A DNA stretch of 64,000 nt, from contig NZ_RBJB01000006.1 in NCBI RefSeq assembly GCF_003634635.1, forward strand, positions 124,001 through 188,000, written 5' to 3'. The notes beneath the pieces are model-generated. The model did not search any database. It was not told the DNA's origin and was given only the letters and a program-made list of their open reading frames with translations. The stretch is from Marinobacter nauticus (lineage in GTDB: Bacteria > Pseudomonadota > Gammaproteobacteria > Pseudomonadales > Oleiphilaceae). The first letter of the stretch is position 1. Every line of letters starts with the position of its first letter. Both the position numbers and the translations under genes were made by a program. Positions 9,461 to 18,239 of the stretch are shown here, in pieces.

Positions 9461-9931
9461 TCACATTTTTGTGCACGACCCTCTCTGGCCAGATTCCAAC
9501 ATAAAGGTAACCGGACCATCGTTGATCAGTGCCACTTTCATATCAGCACCAAACTCCCCCGTACCCACACGTCCAGTACCCAGCAGCCCACTCGCTTCAG
9601 CCACAAAATCACCATAAAGCCGATTCGCCAGCTCCGGTGCAGCCGCCAGGGAAAAACCCGGGCGCGTGCCAGATGACGTGTCAGCAGCAAGCGTAAACTG
9701 GGGGACAACAAGCAATGAGCCACCGGCATCCTGAACATTCACGTTCATCCGGCCCTGCTCATCGGGGAAAACCCGGTAGGAGAGGATTTTTCGGCACAGT
9801 TCCTTTGCCTCATTCAGTGTATCGTTCCTTTCTACGCCAAGGAGCAAGAGCAGCCCGGGACCAATACGGGCAATCGTTTCACCATCTACGGCTACACTGG
9901 CTTCCGAAACGCGCTGGATCAGTCCTTTCAT
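9461..9931 (-). CDS. dtd: D-aminoacyl-tRNA deacylase
   Basis: A 156-residue protein that begins [18 protein letters not shown] and carries [24 protein letters not shown] (about residues 86-96) and NDGPVTF (about 137-143). The last is the GP motif that reads the chirality of the substrate in DTD. It frees tRNAs charged with D-amino acids or glycine in the cytoplasm. Length is slightly above the usual 145. It lies directly downstream of the iminopeptidase gene on the same strand, a common gammaproteobacterial pairing. Confidence 0.96.
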   Translation of the reverse strand: MKGLIQRVSEASVAVDGETIARIGPGLLLLLGVERNDTLNEAKELCRKILSYRVFPDEQGRMNVNVQDAGGSLLVVPQFTLAADTSSGTRPGFSLAAAPELANRLYGDFVAEASGLLGTGRVGTGEFGADMKVALINDGPVTFMLESGQRGSCTKM

Positions 9932-10038
9932 TCAGTCCCTTGAGCGGTAACACCGAAGGTTAAATTTCTGAAACGCGAAAAGTGTATAGAGCCCGCAAGA
10001 CCACCGCAACCCTGTCAGATCAATAAAAAGTCGCATTC

Positions 10039-11001
10039 TCAGCCAACTGAGGGAAGACTTCTGGCAACCACACTCTCAACGCCCCGCATCAGGGCATCTA
10101 CAATCGCTGGCTCGGATGCCGAGTGGCCGGCATCACGAATGATCTGAAGCTCCGCCTCCGGCCAGGCCTTGCTCAGAGCCAGGGCATTATCCAGCGGGCA
10201 AACCATGTCATAGCGGCCGTGCACAATCACGCCCGGAATGTTCTTTAGCCGCGAGGCATCACGCACGATCTGGTCGGGCTCAAGGAACGAATTATTCATG
10301 AAATAGTGGCATTCAATCCGGGCCAGCGCGATGGCCACATGAGGATGCCCAAAATGCTCCACCACCTTGGGATTGGGATGCAGAGTGGCGCACCGCCCTT
10401 CCCAGACGGACCAGGCTTTCGCGGCCTGAATCTGCTCCAGCTCATTAGCGCTGGTCAGGCGCCGGTAGTAGGCCGCCACCATATCGTCGCGCTCCACCTC
10501 CGGAATCTGGGCAAGGTAATCCTGCCAGTAATCCGGGAATACCCGGCTGGCGCCGTCCTGATAAAACCAGTGAATATCCCGGGGCCGACACAGAAAGATA
10601 CCCCGCAACACCAACCCCAAAATCCGGTCAGGGTGGGTCTCGGCATAAACCAGACTTAGCGTGGAGCCCCAGCTTCCCCCGAACAGCAACCAACGATCGA
10701 TGCCGAGAAAATGCCGAACCGCTTCAAGATCCTCAACCAGTTTGTCTGTGCTGTTACCCTCCAGCTCGGCCAACGGGGTCGATCTTCCGGCACCTCTCTG
10801 ATCCAGCAAAATAATCCGGAAACGTTCGGCGTCGAAAAAGCGCCGGTGGTAATCCTCACAACCGCCACCCGGCCCGCCATGAACGACAATCACCGGAATT
10901 CCGTCCGGATTGCCGGATTCCTCGAGGTACAGCTCATGGGGATGATCCACCGCCAGTCGGTGGCGGGCGTAAGGCTCGATTTCAGGATAGAGGGTCAGCA
11001 T
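10039..11001 (-). CDS. pip: Proline iminopeptidase
   Basis: A 320-residue alpha/beta hydrolase of the S33 family that removes N-terminal proline from peptides. The oxyanion segment VVHGGPGGGCEDYH is at about residues 39-52, the nucleophile elbow is GGSWGSTLS (Ser near residue 112), and the catalytic Asp and His are in GRYDMVCPLDNA and RDAGHSASEP. Length matches the family. It is probably cotranscribed with dtd, 107 bp downstream. Confidence 0.95.
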   Translation of the reverse strand: MLTLYPEIEPYARHRLAVDHPHELYLEESGNPDGIPVIVVHGGPGGGCEDYHRRFFDAERFRIILLDQRGAGRSTPLAELEGNSTDKLVEDLEAVRHFLGIDRWLLFGGSWGSTLSLVYAETHPDRILGLVLRGIFLCRPRDIHWFYQDGASRVFPDYWQDYLAQIPEVERDDMVAAYYRRLTSANELEQIQAAKAWSVWEGRCATLHPNPKVVEHFGHPHVAIALARIECHYFMNNSFLEPDQIVRDASRLKNIPGVIVHGRYDMVCPLDNALALSKAWPEAELQIIRDAGHSASEPAIVDALMRGVESVVARSLPSVG

Positions 11002-11057
11002 GAAAAACTCCGTTTCGGGGATAACGGCAGTCTAGCTGAGACAGGCGAGAAAAATAC

Positions 11058-11114
11058 AGGGGCCACGAAAACAGGCGGAAGCGTTTACCGCCTCACAACG
11101 ATTTCCTGGCCCCT
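11058..11114 (-). terminator. Two-tier stem terminator after typA
   Basis: Outer arms AGGGGCCA and TGGCCCCT enclose an inner GGCGG/CCGCC stem. On the minus strand the structure is followed by a T-rich stretch. It sits immediately after the typA stop codon at 11121 and would separate typA from pip. Confidence 0.65.
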
Positions 11115-11120
11115 GAGGGA

Positions 11121-12932
11121 TTACTTCTTGTTAGCGCGCTTACGCTCGTTTTCGGTCAGGAGCTTCTTGCGAAGACGAATCGACTTGGGCGTTACCTCAA
11201 CCAGTTCATCGTCGTCGATAAACTCCAGCGCCTGCTCCAGAGTGAACTTGATGGGCGGCACCAGGCCGATCACTTCGTCCTTTCCAGAGGCACGCATGTT
11301 GTCCAGCTTCTTGCCCTTGGTGGGGTTCACCACCAGGTCGTTGTCACGGCTATGGATACCGCAGAGCTGGCCTTCATAGATTTCCTGGCCAGGGTCCAGG
11401 AACAGCTTGCCTCGGCTCTGCAGAGTTTCGAGGGAGTAGGTCAGCGCAGTACCGGTGGCCATGGAAACGATGACACCGTTCTGACGGCTGGTTACGTCAC
11501 CCATCTTCACCGGGCCATAGTGGCTGAAGGTGGAGGTCAGGATGCCGGTACCGGAAGTCATGGTCAGGAAGGTGTTCCGGAAACCGATCAGGCCACGAGC
11601 CGGAATGGTGTATTCCAGGCGGATACGGCCCTTGCCGTCCGGGATCATGTTAGTCATGTCACCTTTGCGCAGACCCATCTGCTCCATAATCGGGCCCTGG
11701 TGCTGTTCTTCGATGTCGATGATCACGTTTTCGTACGGCTCTTGCTTCTGGCCGTCGACTTCCTTGATGACCACCACCGGCCGCCCCACGGCCAGCTCGA
11801 AGTTTTCGCGACGCATGTTCTCGATCAGAACCGACAGGTGCAGTTCACCACGGCCGGACACCTTGAACTTGTCGGCCGAGTCACCTTCTTCAACCCGCAG
11901 CGCTACGTTGTGCAGCAACTCTTTTTCCAGGCGCTCCTTGATGTTCCGACTGGTCACATATTTGCCTTCTTTACCGGCAAACGGTGAATCATTTACCTGG
12001 AAGGTCATGGATACAGTGGGCTCGTCAACGGTCAGCGCCGGAAGGGCTTCTACGTTAGAGGGATCACACAGGGTGTCGGAAATGAACAGCTGGTCCAGAC
12101 CACTCACGCACACAATGTCGCCAGCCTGGGCTTCCTCAACTTCCACACGCTGCAGGCCAGAGTGGCCCATAATCTTCAGGATACGACCGTTACGCTTCTT
12201 GCCGTCGGCACCGATCGCCACCACCGGGGTGTTGGTCTTCACTTTACCGCGCATAATACGACCGATACCGATAACCCCCAGGAAGCTGTTGTAGTCCAGC
12301 TGGGAGATCTGCATCTGGAACGGGCCGTCCAGATCAACCGAAGGCGCTGGCACATGATCAACAATGGCCTGGAACACAGCGTCCATGTTGTCGTCCAGAT
12401 TCTCATGATCCATGCCGGCGATGCCGTTCAGCGCACTGGCATAGACTATCGGGAAGTCGAGCTGTTCATCGGTGGCACCAAGGTTGTCGAACAGGTCAAA
12501 CACCTGATCCACCACCCAATCCGGGCGGGCACCCGGACGGTCAATTTTGTTCACGACCACAATCGGGTTCAGGCCCGCTGCGAAAGCTTTCTGAGTCACG
12601 AAACGGGTTTGCGGCATGGGGCCGTCGATGGAATCCACCACCAGCAGCACACTGTCCACCATACTCATTACACGCTCTACTTCACCACCAAAGTCAGCGT
12701 GGCCCGGGGTGTCTACGATATTGATGTCGTAGTCTTTCCATTTTAGAGCAGTGTTTTTTGCCAGAATGGTAATGCCACGCTCTTTTTCCTGGTCGTTGGA
12801 GTCCATTACACGCTCGTTTTCGAGCTCTTTCCGGTCCAGCGTGCCAGACTGGCGCAGCAGCTGGTCAACCAGGGTAGTCTTGCCATGGTCAACGTGGGCA
12901 ATAATGGCAACGTTTCTAAGCTTATCAATCAC
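11121..12932 (-). CDS. typA: Ribosome-associated GTPase TypA/BipA
   Basis: A 603-residue translational GTPase. It shows the P-loop AHVDHGKTT, switch-[21 protein letters not shown], the [13 protein letters not shown]4 motif and YASALNG (G5), then EF-G-like domains and the BipA-specific C-terminal domain ([23 protein letters not shown]). BipA acts at the 70S ribosome in 50S assembly and stress or cold adaptation. Length and motifs are complete. It is divergent from the glnA control region; glnA next to typA is a widespread gammaproteobacterial order. Confidence 0.97.
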   Translation of the reverse strand: MIDKLRNVAIIAHVDHGKTTLVDQLLRQSGTLDRKELENERVMDSNDQEKERGITILAKNTALKWKDYDINIVDTPGHADFGGEVERVMSMVDSVLLVVDSIDGPMPQTRFVTQKAFAAGLNPIVVVNKIDRPGARPDWVVDQVFDLFDNLGATDEQLDFPIVYASALNGIAGMDHENLDDNMDAVFQAIVDHVPAPSVDLDGPFQMQISQLDYNSFLGVIGIGRIMRGKVKTNTPVVAIGADGKKRNGRILKIMGHSGLQRVEVEEAQAGDIVCVSGLDQLFISDTLCDPSNVEALPALTVDEPTVSMTFQVNDSPFAGKEGKYVTSRNIKERLEKELLHNVALRVEEGDSADKFKVSGRGELHLSVLIENMRRENFELAVGRPVVVIKEVDGQKQEPYENVIIDIEEQHQGPIMEQMGLRKGDMTNMIPDGKGRIRLEYTIPARGLIGFRNTFLTMTSGTGILTSTFSHYGPVKMGDVTSRQNGVIVSMATGTALTYSLETLQSRGKLFLDPGQEIYEGQLCGIHSRDNDLVVNPTKGKKLDNMRASGKDEVIGLVPPIKFTLEQALEFIDDDELVEVTPKSIRLRKKLLTENERKRANKK

Positions 12933-13028
12933 AACGGGTATCCTGAAGAAATTAGCGGCGCGCAGTATATCGAAAAGTCCATGGCGATAATATGAAGATT
13001 AGTGCCTAATATGTAACCAATCGGGGCT

Positions 13029-13088
13029 TGCACCATAATTATGCGTTATCAGAGAACTTGCACCACCATGGTGCATCGCAGTGGTGCA
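13029..13088. promoter_or_regulatory. Cluster of NtrC-binding-type palindromes upstream of glnA
   Basis: TGCACCACCATGGTGCA at 13059-13075 is a perfect 17-bp palindrome of the NtrC consensus type. It is flanked by weaker copies at 13029-13045 (TGCACCATAATTATGCG) and 13072-13088 (TGCATCGCAGTGGTGCA). The cluster lies about 100-145 bp upstream of the sigma54-like promoter, a typical enhancer spacing, and NtrC itself is encoded at 16791. Confidence 0.85.
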
Positions 13089-13173
13089 ATAAGCATGGTC
13101 TTCGGCCAGGAAGCTGCGCCACATTAGCTCGAAAGCCTTGTCGCTGCGCTGTTCTGGCGCAGCCGACAAAAAC

Positions 13174-13189
13174 TGGCAAGCCGATTGCT
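13174..13189 (+). promoter_or_regulatory. Sigma54-type promoter of glnA
   Basis: TGGCAAGCCGATTGCT has GG and GC separated by exactly 10 bp, as required for RpoN promoters (TGGCACG-N4-TTGC). Transcription would start near 13200, about 125 bp before the glnA ATG. The upstream NtrC-type sites support the call. Confidence 0.8.
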
Positions 13190-13325
13190 TATGCCAAAGC
13201 AGCCGCATAGTGAAGGTAAGGACCACAAGCTTCTGGTAAGCTTCCCTGACCTGAAAAAAGATCGGGCCTCAGAACACTGAACGATCCGGCACAACGAACA
13301 TGTAAAACCTTACGGAGCATGCACA

Positions 13326-14729
13326 ATGTCCAAGACGATTGATTTGATCAAAGAACACGAAGTCAAGTGGATTGACCTGCGTTTCACCGACAGCCGTGGT
13401 AAAGAGCAGCACGTGACCCTGCCCGCCACCGAGGCGGACGAAGACTTTTTCGCTGACGGCAAGATGTTCGACGGCTCCTCCATTGCCGGCTGGAAAGGCA
13501 TCAACGAATCCGACATGATCCTGATGCCGGACGACGAAACCGCCGTTCTGGACCCGTTTACCGAAGAAACCACCGTCAACATCACCTGCAACATTGTAGA
13601 GCCTTCTACCATGCAGGGTTATGAGCGCGACCCCCGCTCTGTTGCCCGTCGCGCCGAAGAATACCTGAAGTCCACCGGCATCGCTGATGGCGCTCTGTTC
13701 GGCCCGGAGCCTGAGTTCTTCGTGTTCGATTCCGTCAAATGGAACGTGGACATGCAAGGCGCTTCTTACCACATCCATTCTGAAGAAGCCGCGTGGGTTT
13801 CCGGTGAAGACTTTGACCGCAACAACATTGGCCACCGCCCGGGCGTAAAAGGCGGCTACTTCCCGGTTCCGCCGGTCGACAGCCTGCACGACCTGCGTGG
13901 TGCCATGTGTGCCGCCATGGAATCCATGGGCCTGGAAATTGAAGTTCACCACCACGAAGTGGGCACCGCTGGCCAGTGTGAAATCGGTGTTGGCGCCAAC
14001 ACCCTGACCCGCAAGGCAGACGAAGTTCAGATCCTGAAGTACTGCGTGCACAACGTAGCTCACGCCTATGGCAAGACCGCCACCTTCATGCCCAAGCCGG
14101 TTGTGGGTGACAACGGTTCCGGTATGCACGTGCATATGTCCTTGAGCAAAGACGGCAAGAACCTGTTTGCCGGCGACAGCTACGCGGGCCTGAGCGAAGC
14201 CGCCCTGTACTACATCGGCGGTGTGATCAAGCATGCCAAGGCCATCAACGCCTTCACCAACCCGGCCACCAACAGCTACAAGCGCCTGGTTCCGGGCTAT
14301 GAAGCACCGGTTATGCTGGCCTACTCTGCCCGTAACCGTTCTGCCTCCATCCGTATTCCGTACGTGAACAGCCCGAAAGCTCGTCGTATTGAAGTGCGCT
14401 TCCCGGACCCGGCAGCTAACCCGTACCTGGCCTTTGCTGCCCTGATGATGGCCGGCCTGGACGGTATCCAGAACAAGATCCACCCTGGCGATGCCATGGA
14501 CAAGGATCTGTATGACCTGCCGAAGGAAGAAGCCCTGAACATTCCGAAGGTTGCCGAGACTCTGTCCGAGGCCCTGGACTGCCTGCAAGCAGACCACGAG
14601 TTCCTGACCCGTGGCGGCGTGTTCACCGAAGACATGATCAAAGGCTACATCGACCTGAAGCGTGGCGAAGTCGAGCGTCTGAACATGACCACTCACCCGG
14701 TCGAGTTCGATCTGTACTACTCCTGCTAA
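13326..14729 (+). CDS. glnA: Glutamine synthetase, type I
   Basis: A 467-residue GS-I-beta enzyme that makes glutamine from glutamate, ammonia and ATP as a dodecamer. Visible motifs are the N-terminal latch and the [17 protein letters not shown] substrate segment, the metal site [38 protein letters not shown], and the adenylylation loop [10 protein letters not shown] near residue 395, whose Tyr is the GlnE target. GlnE is encoded at 2880-5780. Nitrogen regulation is expected through the NtrC sites and sigma54 promoter upstream. The large antisense open frames over this gene are composition artefacts. Confidence 0.98.
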   Translation: MSKTIDLIKEHEVKWIDLRFTDSRGKEQHVTLPATEADEDFFADGKMFDGSSIAGWKGINESDMILMPDDETAVLDPFTEETTVNITCNIVEPSTMQGYERDPRSVARRAEEYLKSTGIADGALFGPEPEFFVFDSVKWNVDMQGASYHIHSEEAAWVSGEDFDRNNIGHRPGVKGGYFPVPPVDSLHDLRGAMCAAMESMGLEIEVHHHEVGTAGQCEIGVGANTLTRKADEVQILKYCVHNVAHAYGKTATFMPKPVVGDNGSGMHVHMSLSKDGKNLFAGDSYAGLSEAALYYIGGVIKHAKAINAFTNPATNSYKRLVPGYEAPVMLAYSARNRSASIRIPYVNSPKARRIEVRFPDPAANPYLAFAALMMAGLDGIQNKIHPGDAMDKDLYDLPKEEALNIPKVAETLSEALDCLQADHEFLTRGGVFTEDMIKGYIDLKRGEVERLNMTTHPVEFDLYYSC

Positions 14730-14734
14730 AGCCC

Positions 14735-14751
14735 TGCACCAATTCGGTGCA
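14735..14751. promoter_or_regulatory. NtrC-type palindrome just after the glnA stop codon
   Basis: TGCACCAATTCGGTGCA is a 17-bp palindrome with the same TGCACC/GGTGCA arms as the glnA and ntrB upstream sites. It lies between the glnA stop codon and the glnA terminator. It could be a remote NtrC site for the downstream genes, or could fold in RNA as a short hairpin. Confidence 0.55.
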
Positions 14752-14767
14752 GACGATGCAGACCAGA

Positions 14768-14793
14768 AGCCCCGCCCCGTGCGGGGCTTTTTT
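14768..14793 (+). terminator. Rho-independent terminator of glnA
   Basis: AGCCCCGC pairs with GCGGGGCT around a CCCGT loop and is followed by TTTTTT. It lies 39 bp after the glnA stop codon and separates glnA from the DUF4124/ntrBC genes. Confidence 0.92.
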
Positions 14794-14925
14794 GTGGCCT
14801 CAATCCCAGTTCTTAACCAAGACCCACGCCCTTAACGATATGTAACCAAGGAAGCAGGCCACAACATTGAAATGACCTTGCCCGCAATCGATAATCAAAG
14901 CAGTTCATTACCACAGGTTATCGCC

Positions 14926-15450
14926 ATGAAAGCACCGTTCGTACTCGCCGCTGGCCTGCTGATGCTGGCTTCGACCACAGCACACAGCGAGGTCTACCGC
15001 CACGTTGACGCCTATGGCAACGTCACCTTTTCCGACGAACCCATGGAAGGCGGTGAAGAGGTCCAGGTGAAGCCCGTGACCACCATTACCCTGCCCAAGC
15101 CGGAAGCGGTTCAGGAACCCGAACAACTCCGCGAGCGGGTGGAACGTGAGGGCGCAGCCTACCAGGCTGTCTCATTCCAGTATCCGGCCAATGAACAGGC
15201 TTTTCACAGCGGCAACGGCAACGTCACCTTCGAAGTTCAAAGTACGCCACCGCTGAAGCGGGGCCATAAATTTGAAGTGACCCTGGATGGACAACCGGTC
15301 GGGCAAAGCAGCTCAGGCTCAGTAGCCGTTAGCAATATCGACCGGGGCACTCACAATGCGGGCGTTCATATTGTCGATGAAAACGGAGTACGCGTGAAAT
15401 CCGGCAATTCAATTACCTTCACGATTCACCGCCCATCCGTTCTCAACTAA
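14926..15450 (+). CDS. Periplasmic DUF4124 domain protein
   Basis: A 174-residue exported protein. The signal peptide MKAPFVLAAGLLMLASTTAHS is followed by the DUF4124 core VYRHVDAYGNVTFSDEP (about residues 24-40), where a YR..D..G.v.FsD pattern defines the family. The C-terminal ~100 residues look like a beta-sandwich (VTFEVQSTPPL, KFEVTLDGQPVG, NSITFTIHRP). Function is unknown. DUF4124 genes are commonly found between glnA and ntrB in Pseudomonas relatives. The ATG at 14926 is chosen because the signal peptide starts there; an in-frame ATG at 14872 would add 18 polar residues before it. Confidence 0.8.
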   Translation: MKAPFVLAAGLLMLASTTAHSEVYRHVDAYGNVTFSDEPMEGGEEVQVKPVTTITLPKPEAVQEPEQLRERVEREGAAYQAVSFQYPANEQAFHSGNGNVTFEVQSTPPLKRGHKFEVTLDGQPVGQSSSGSVAVSNIDRGTHNAGVHIVDENGVRVKSGNSITFTIHRPSVLN

Positions 15451-15458
15451 ATCTTATT

Positions 15459-15489
15459 CGCACCACCATGGTGCAATTGCACCATGTTG
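15459..15489. promoter_or_regulatory. NtrC-type sites upstream of ntrB
   Basis: GCACCACCATGGTGC at 15460-15474 has the same palindromic core as the glnA enhancer and is followed at once by a partial copy, TGCACCATGTTGTG. They lie about 165 bp upstream of the sigma54-like promoter of ntrB, so autoregulation of ntrBC by NtrC is likely. Confidence 0.75.
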
Positions 15490-15635
15490 TGACCATACTT
15501 TGGGCAGCCAAGGGGCAAAATCCGGGCTGCCTGTCGCCAGACCGTTCACTACTGCACCAAGCTACAGCACCGCGTACCGGCTACCGCGCCCGTTCTGCCC
15601 GATCCTTGCCCATTGGCTACCCAATGCCAAAAAAC

Positions 15636-15651
15636 TGGTTCGCTTTTTGCA
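15636..15651 (+). promoter_or_regulatory. Sigma54-type promoter of ntrB
   Basis: TGGTTCGCTTTTTGCA has GG and GC 10 bp apart and TTGC at -12. Transcription would start near 15662. That would make the in-frame ATG at 15670 nearly leaderless and favours the ATG at 15694 as the ntrB start. Confidence 0.6.
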
Positions 15652-15693
15652 GCCGCAGGGGTACATCCTATGAGTCGAGAACGGAAGCAACGC

Positions 15694-16794
15694 ATGCCAT
15701 TCCATCCAGTCACCATATCCGGAAGCAGTTACAAGAGTATTCTGGACAGTCTGACAACCGCAGTACTGGTACTTGGCGATGATCTGGCTATCCGTTACCT
15801 CAACCCCGCCGCCGAAAGCCTGTTTGAAACCAGTATGACCCGAAGCCATGGCCTCCCCTTACAGGAGGTTCTGGTGGATTCCGAGGATGCCCTGACCACT
15901 CTGCATGCCGCAGTGGAGAACGGCCAGTCCTACACCCGCCGGGAAGCTGAATTTGCCTTGATCAGCGGTGCCAGACTGACGGTGGATTACTCGGTGACTC
16001 CCATCAGCCTGGACCCGACCGAACTGCTGATCGAGATCCAGCCCCGAGACAGACTCATGCGTATCAGCCGGGAAGAAGACATCATCTCGCAACAGGAGAC
16101 CACGCGTATCCTGGTGCGGGGCATGGCCCACGAGATCAAGAACCCGCTGGGCGGCATCCGTGGCGCGGCGCAACTTCTGGACCGCGAGCTTTCAGACGAT
16201 GACCAGCGAGAATATACCCGTGTGATTATCGACGAGGCGGACCGTCTGCGCAGCCTGGTGGATCGCATGCTCGGCCCGAACAAAGCCCTGAAGATTGCGC
16301 CCACCAATATCCACGAAATTCTGGAGCGGGTCCGTACTCTTATTGAGGCCGAAAGCAAAGGCCGAGTGCGCCTGAGACGCGACTACGACCCGAGCATCCC
16401 CGAATTTCCCGGCGACAAAGAGCAGTTGATCCAGGCCTTCCTGAACATCGCCCGCAACGCCATGGAGGCAGCATTCGAAAACGAAGCCGCAAGCGGGCGC
16501 TCAGCAACGCCCACGATTACCTTTCGCAGCCGGGCCTTGCGACAGTTCACCATCGGCCATCGGCGTCACCGACTGGTGTGCCGGGTCGACATTATAGACA
16601 ACGGCCCGGGCATCCCGCCCGAGCTGTTGCAGAACATCTTCTACCCCATGATCAGTGGTCGGGCCTCGGGCACCGGACTCGGCCTTTCCATTACCCAAAG
16701 CATCATCGGCCAGCATCGGGGGCTGGTGGAGTGCGAGAGTGAGCCCGGAAGAACCGATTTCATCATCTTCCTGCCTCTGGAGGACAGCAAATGA
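15694..16794 (+). CDS. ntrB: Nitrogen regulation sensor histidine kinase NtrB
   Basis: A soluble two-component kinase/phosphatase of 366 residues. A PAS domain (ILDSLTTAVLVLGDDLAIR) is followed by the H-box MAHEIKNPLGGIRGAAQLL with the phosphorylated His at about residue 146, then the N-box NIARNAMEAAF and the ATP-lid boxes DNGPGIP and GTGLGLSITQSI. Under PII control it phosphorylates NtrC when nitrogen is scarce. The start at 15694 is chosen because GGAAG lies six bases upstream, it fits family length, and it fits the sigma54 promoter; 15670 is the alternative. Its last codons overlap the ntrC ATG (ATGA), so the two are translationally coupled. Confidence 0.95.
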   Translation: MPFHPVTISGSSYKSILDSLTTAVLVLGDDLAIRYLNPAAESLFETSMTRSHGLPLQEVLVDSEDALTTLHAAVENGQSYTRREAEFALISGARLTVDYSVTPISLDPTELLIEIQPRDRLMRISREEDIISQQETTRILVRGMAHEIKNPLGGIRGAAQLLDRELSDDDQREYTRVIIDEADRLRSLVDRMLGPNKALKIAPTNIHEILERVRTLIEAESKGRVRLRRDYDPSIPEFPGDKEQLIQAFLNIARNAMEAAFENEAASGRSATPTITFRSRALRQFTIGHRRHRLVCRVDIIDNGPGIPPELLQNIFYPMISGRASGTGLGLSITQSIIGQHRGLVECESEPGRTDFIIFLPLEDSK

Positions 16795-18224
16795 GCCAAC
16801 CGGCAAACGTCTGGATTATCGACGATGACAGAAGTATTCGATGGGTGCTGGAACGCGCCCTGAGCCAGGCTGGCATGCAACCGCGTGTATTCGACAGCGG
16901 CGACAGCATCATGATGCGGCTGGAACACGAGCAACCGGACGCCATCATCAGCGATATCCGGATGCCTGGCGTGGATGGAATCACCCTGCTCTCCCAGATC
17001 GTAGAACTGCATCAGGATGTGCCGGTTATCATCATGACCGCGCACTCGGATCTTGAAAGCGCGGTGACCAGCTACCAGACCGGCGCCTTCGAATACCTCC
17101 CCAAGCCCTTTGATGTGGATGACGCCGTCGCACTGGTAAAGCGGGCCGTAGCCCACAGCCATGAGAAACGCGCCGCCAGCGAACCACAGGCCGATGCTAC
17201 ACCACGCAATACCGAAATTATCGGTGAAGCCCCGGCCATGCAGGAGGTTTTCCGGGCCATTGGCCGGCTGTCTCACTCCAACATCACCGTATTGATTAAT
17301 GGGGAAAGCGGCACCGGTAAAGAGCTGGTAGCCCAGGCCCTGCACAATCACAGCCCCAGAGCACGAAACCCGTTCATCGCCCTGAACATGGCGGCAATTC
17401 CGAAAGACCTGATTGAATCCGAATTATTCGGCCACGAAAAAGGCGCCTTCACTGGCGCCGGCGCTGCCCGCCAGGGCCGCTTTGAACAGGCCAACGGAGG
17501 CACCCTGTTTCTCGATGAAATCGGCGACATGCCCGCCGACACTCAGACTCGACTGCTGCGGGTGCTGGCCGATGGCGAGTTTTACCGGGTAGGCGGCACC
17601 ACCCCCATCAAAGTGGATGTGCGCATCATCGCCGCAACCCATCAAGACCTGGAAAAACTGGTACAGGCCGGCAACTTCCGGGAAGATCTGTTCCACCGCC
17701 TGAATGTCATTCGCGTGCACCTGCCCAAGCTGGCCGAACGCCGCGAAGACATTCCACGCCTGATGCAGCACTTCCTCAAGCGAGCAGCCAAAGAGCTGGC
17801 AGTAGAACCCAAGATCCTGCGCCCGGACGCAGAGGAATACCTCACCACCCTGCCCTGGCCCGGCAACGTCCGTCAGTTGGAAAACACCTGCCGCTGGCTG
17901 ACCGTCATGGCCAGTGGCCGGGAGATCCACATTGATGACCTGCCCCCGGAACTGCTGCATCAAGCGGAAAACGAGCATGCTGCCACCGGCCTGACCTGGC
18001 AGGAAGGCCTGAGGAACTGGGCAGAACAGGAACTGAAGCGTGGCAAGAAAGGCATACTGGATACCGCGGTGCCCGAGTTTGAGAAAATCATGATTGAAAC
18101 GGCGCTGAAGCACACCGGCGGCCGCCGCCGGGATGCCTCTATTCTGCTGGGTTGGGGGCGGAATACGCTGACCCGGAAAATCAATGAGTTGGGGATGGAT
18201 CAGCCGGAGGGGGAGGAGGATTAA
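16791..18224 (+). CDS. ntrC: Nitrogen regulation response regulator NtrC (sigma54 activator)
   Basis: A 477-residue NtrC with three normal domains. The receiver has the acidic pocket DDD at 11-13 and phospho-acceptor Asp55 in SDIRMPG. The AAA+ domain has Walker A GESGTGKE, the sigma54-contact loop GAFTGA and Walker [10 protein letters not shown]. The C-terminal Fis-type helix-turn-helix ends in [19 protein letters not shown]. It binds the TGCACC palindromes before glnA and ntrB and drives sigma54 promoters. It overlaps ntrB by 4 bp. Confidence 0.97.
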   Translation: MSQPANVWIIDDDRSIRWVLERALSQAGMQPRVFDSGDSIMMRLEHEQPDAIISDIRMPGVDGITLLSQIVELHQDVPVIIMTAHSDLESAVTSYQTGAFEYLPKPFDVDDAVALVKRAVAHSHEKRAASEPQADATPRNTEIIGEAPAMQEVFRAIGRLSHSNITVLINGESGTGKELVAQALHNHSPRARNPFIALNMAAIPKDLIESELFGHEKGAFTGAGAARQGRFEQANGGTLFLDEIGDMPADTQTRLLRVLADGEFYRVGGTTPIKVDVRIIAATHQDLEKLVQAGNFREDLFHRLNVIRVHLPKLAERREDIPRLMQHFLKRAAKELAVEPKILRPDAEEYLTTLPWPGNVRQLENTCRWLTVMASGREIHIDDLPPELLHQAENEHAATGLTWQEGLRNWAEQELKRGKKGILDTAVPEFEKIMIETALKHTGGRRRDASILLGWGRNTLTRKINELGMDQPEGEED

Positions 18225-18239
18225 GACTCTTCCTTCACC

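Noticed and set aside
13269..14696. 475-codon antisense open frame over glnA
   Set aside because: Exact mirror of a strongly biased coding gene; the translation is His/Val-rich shadow with no family features.
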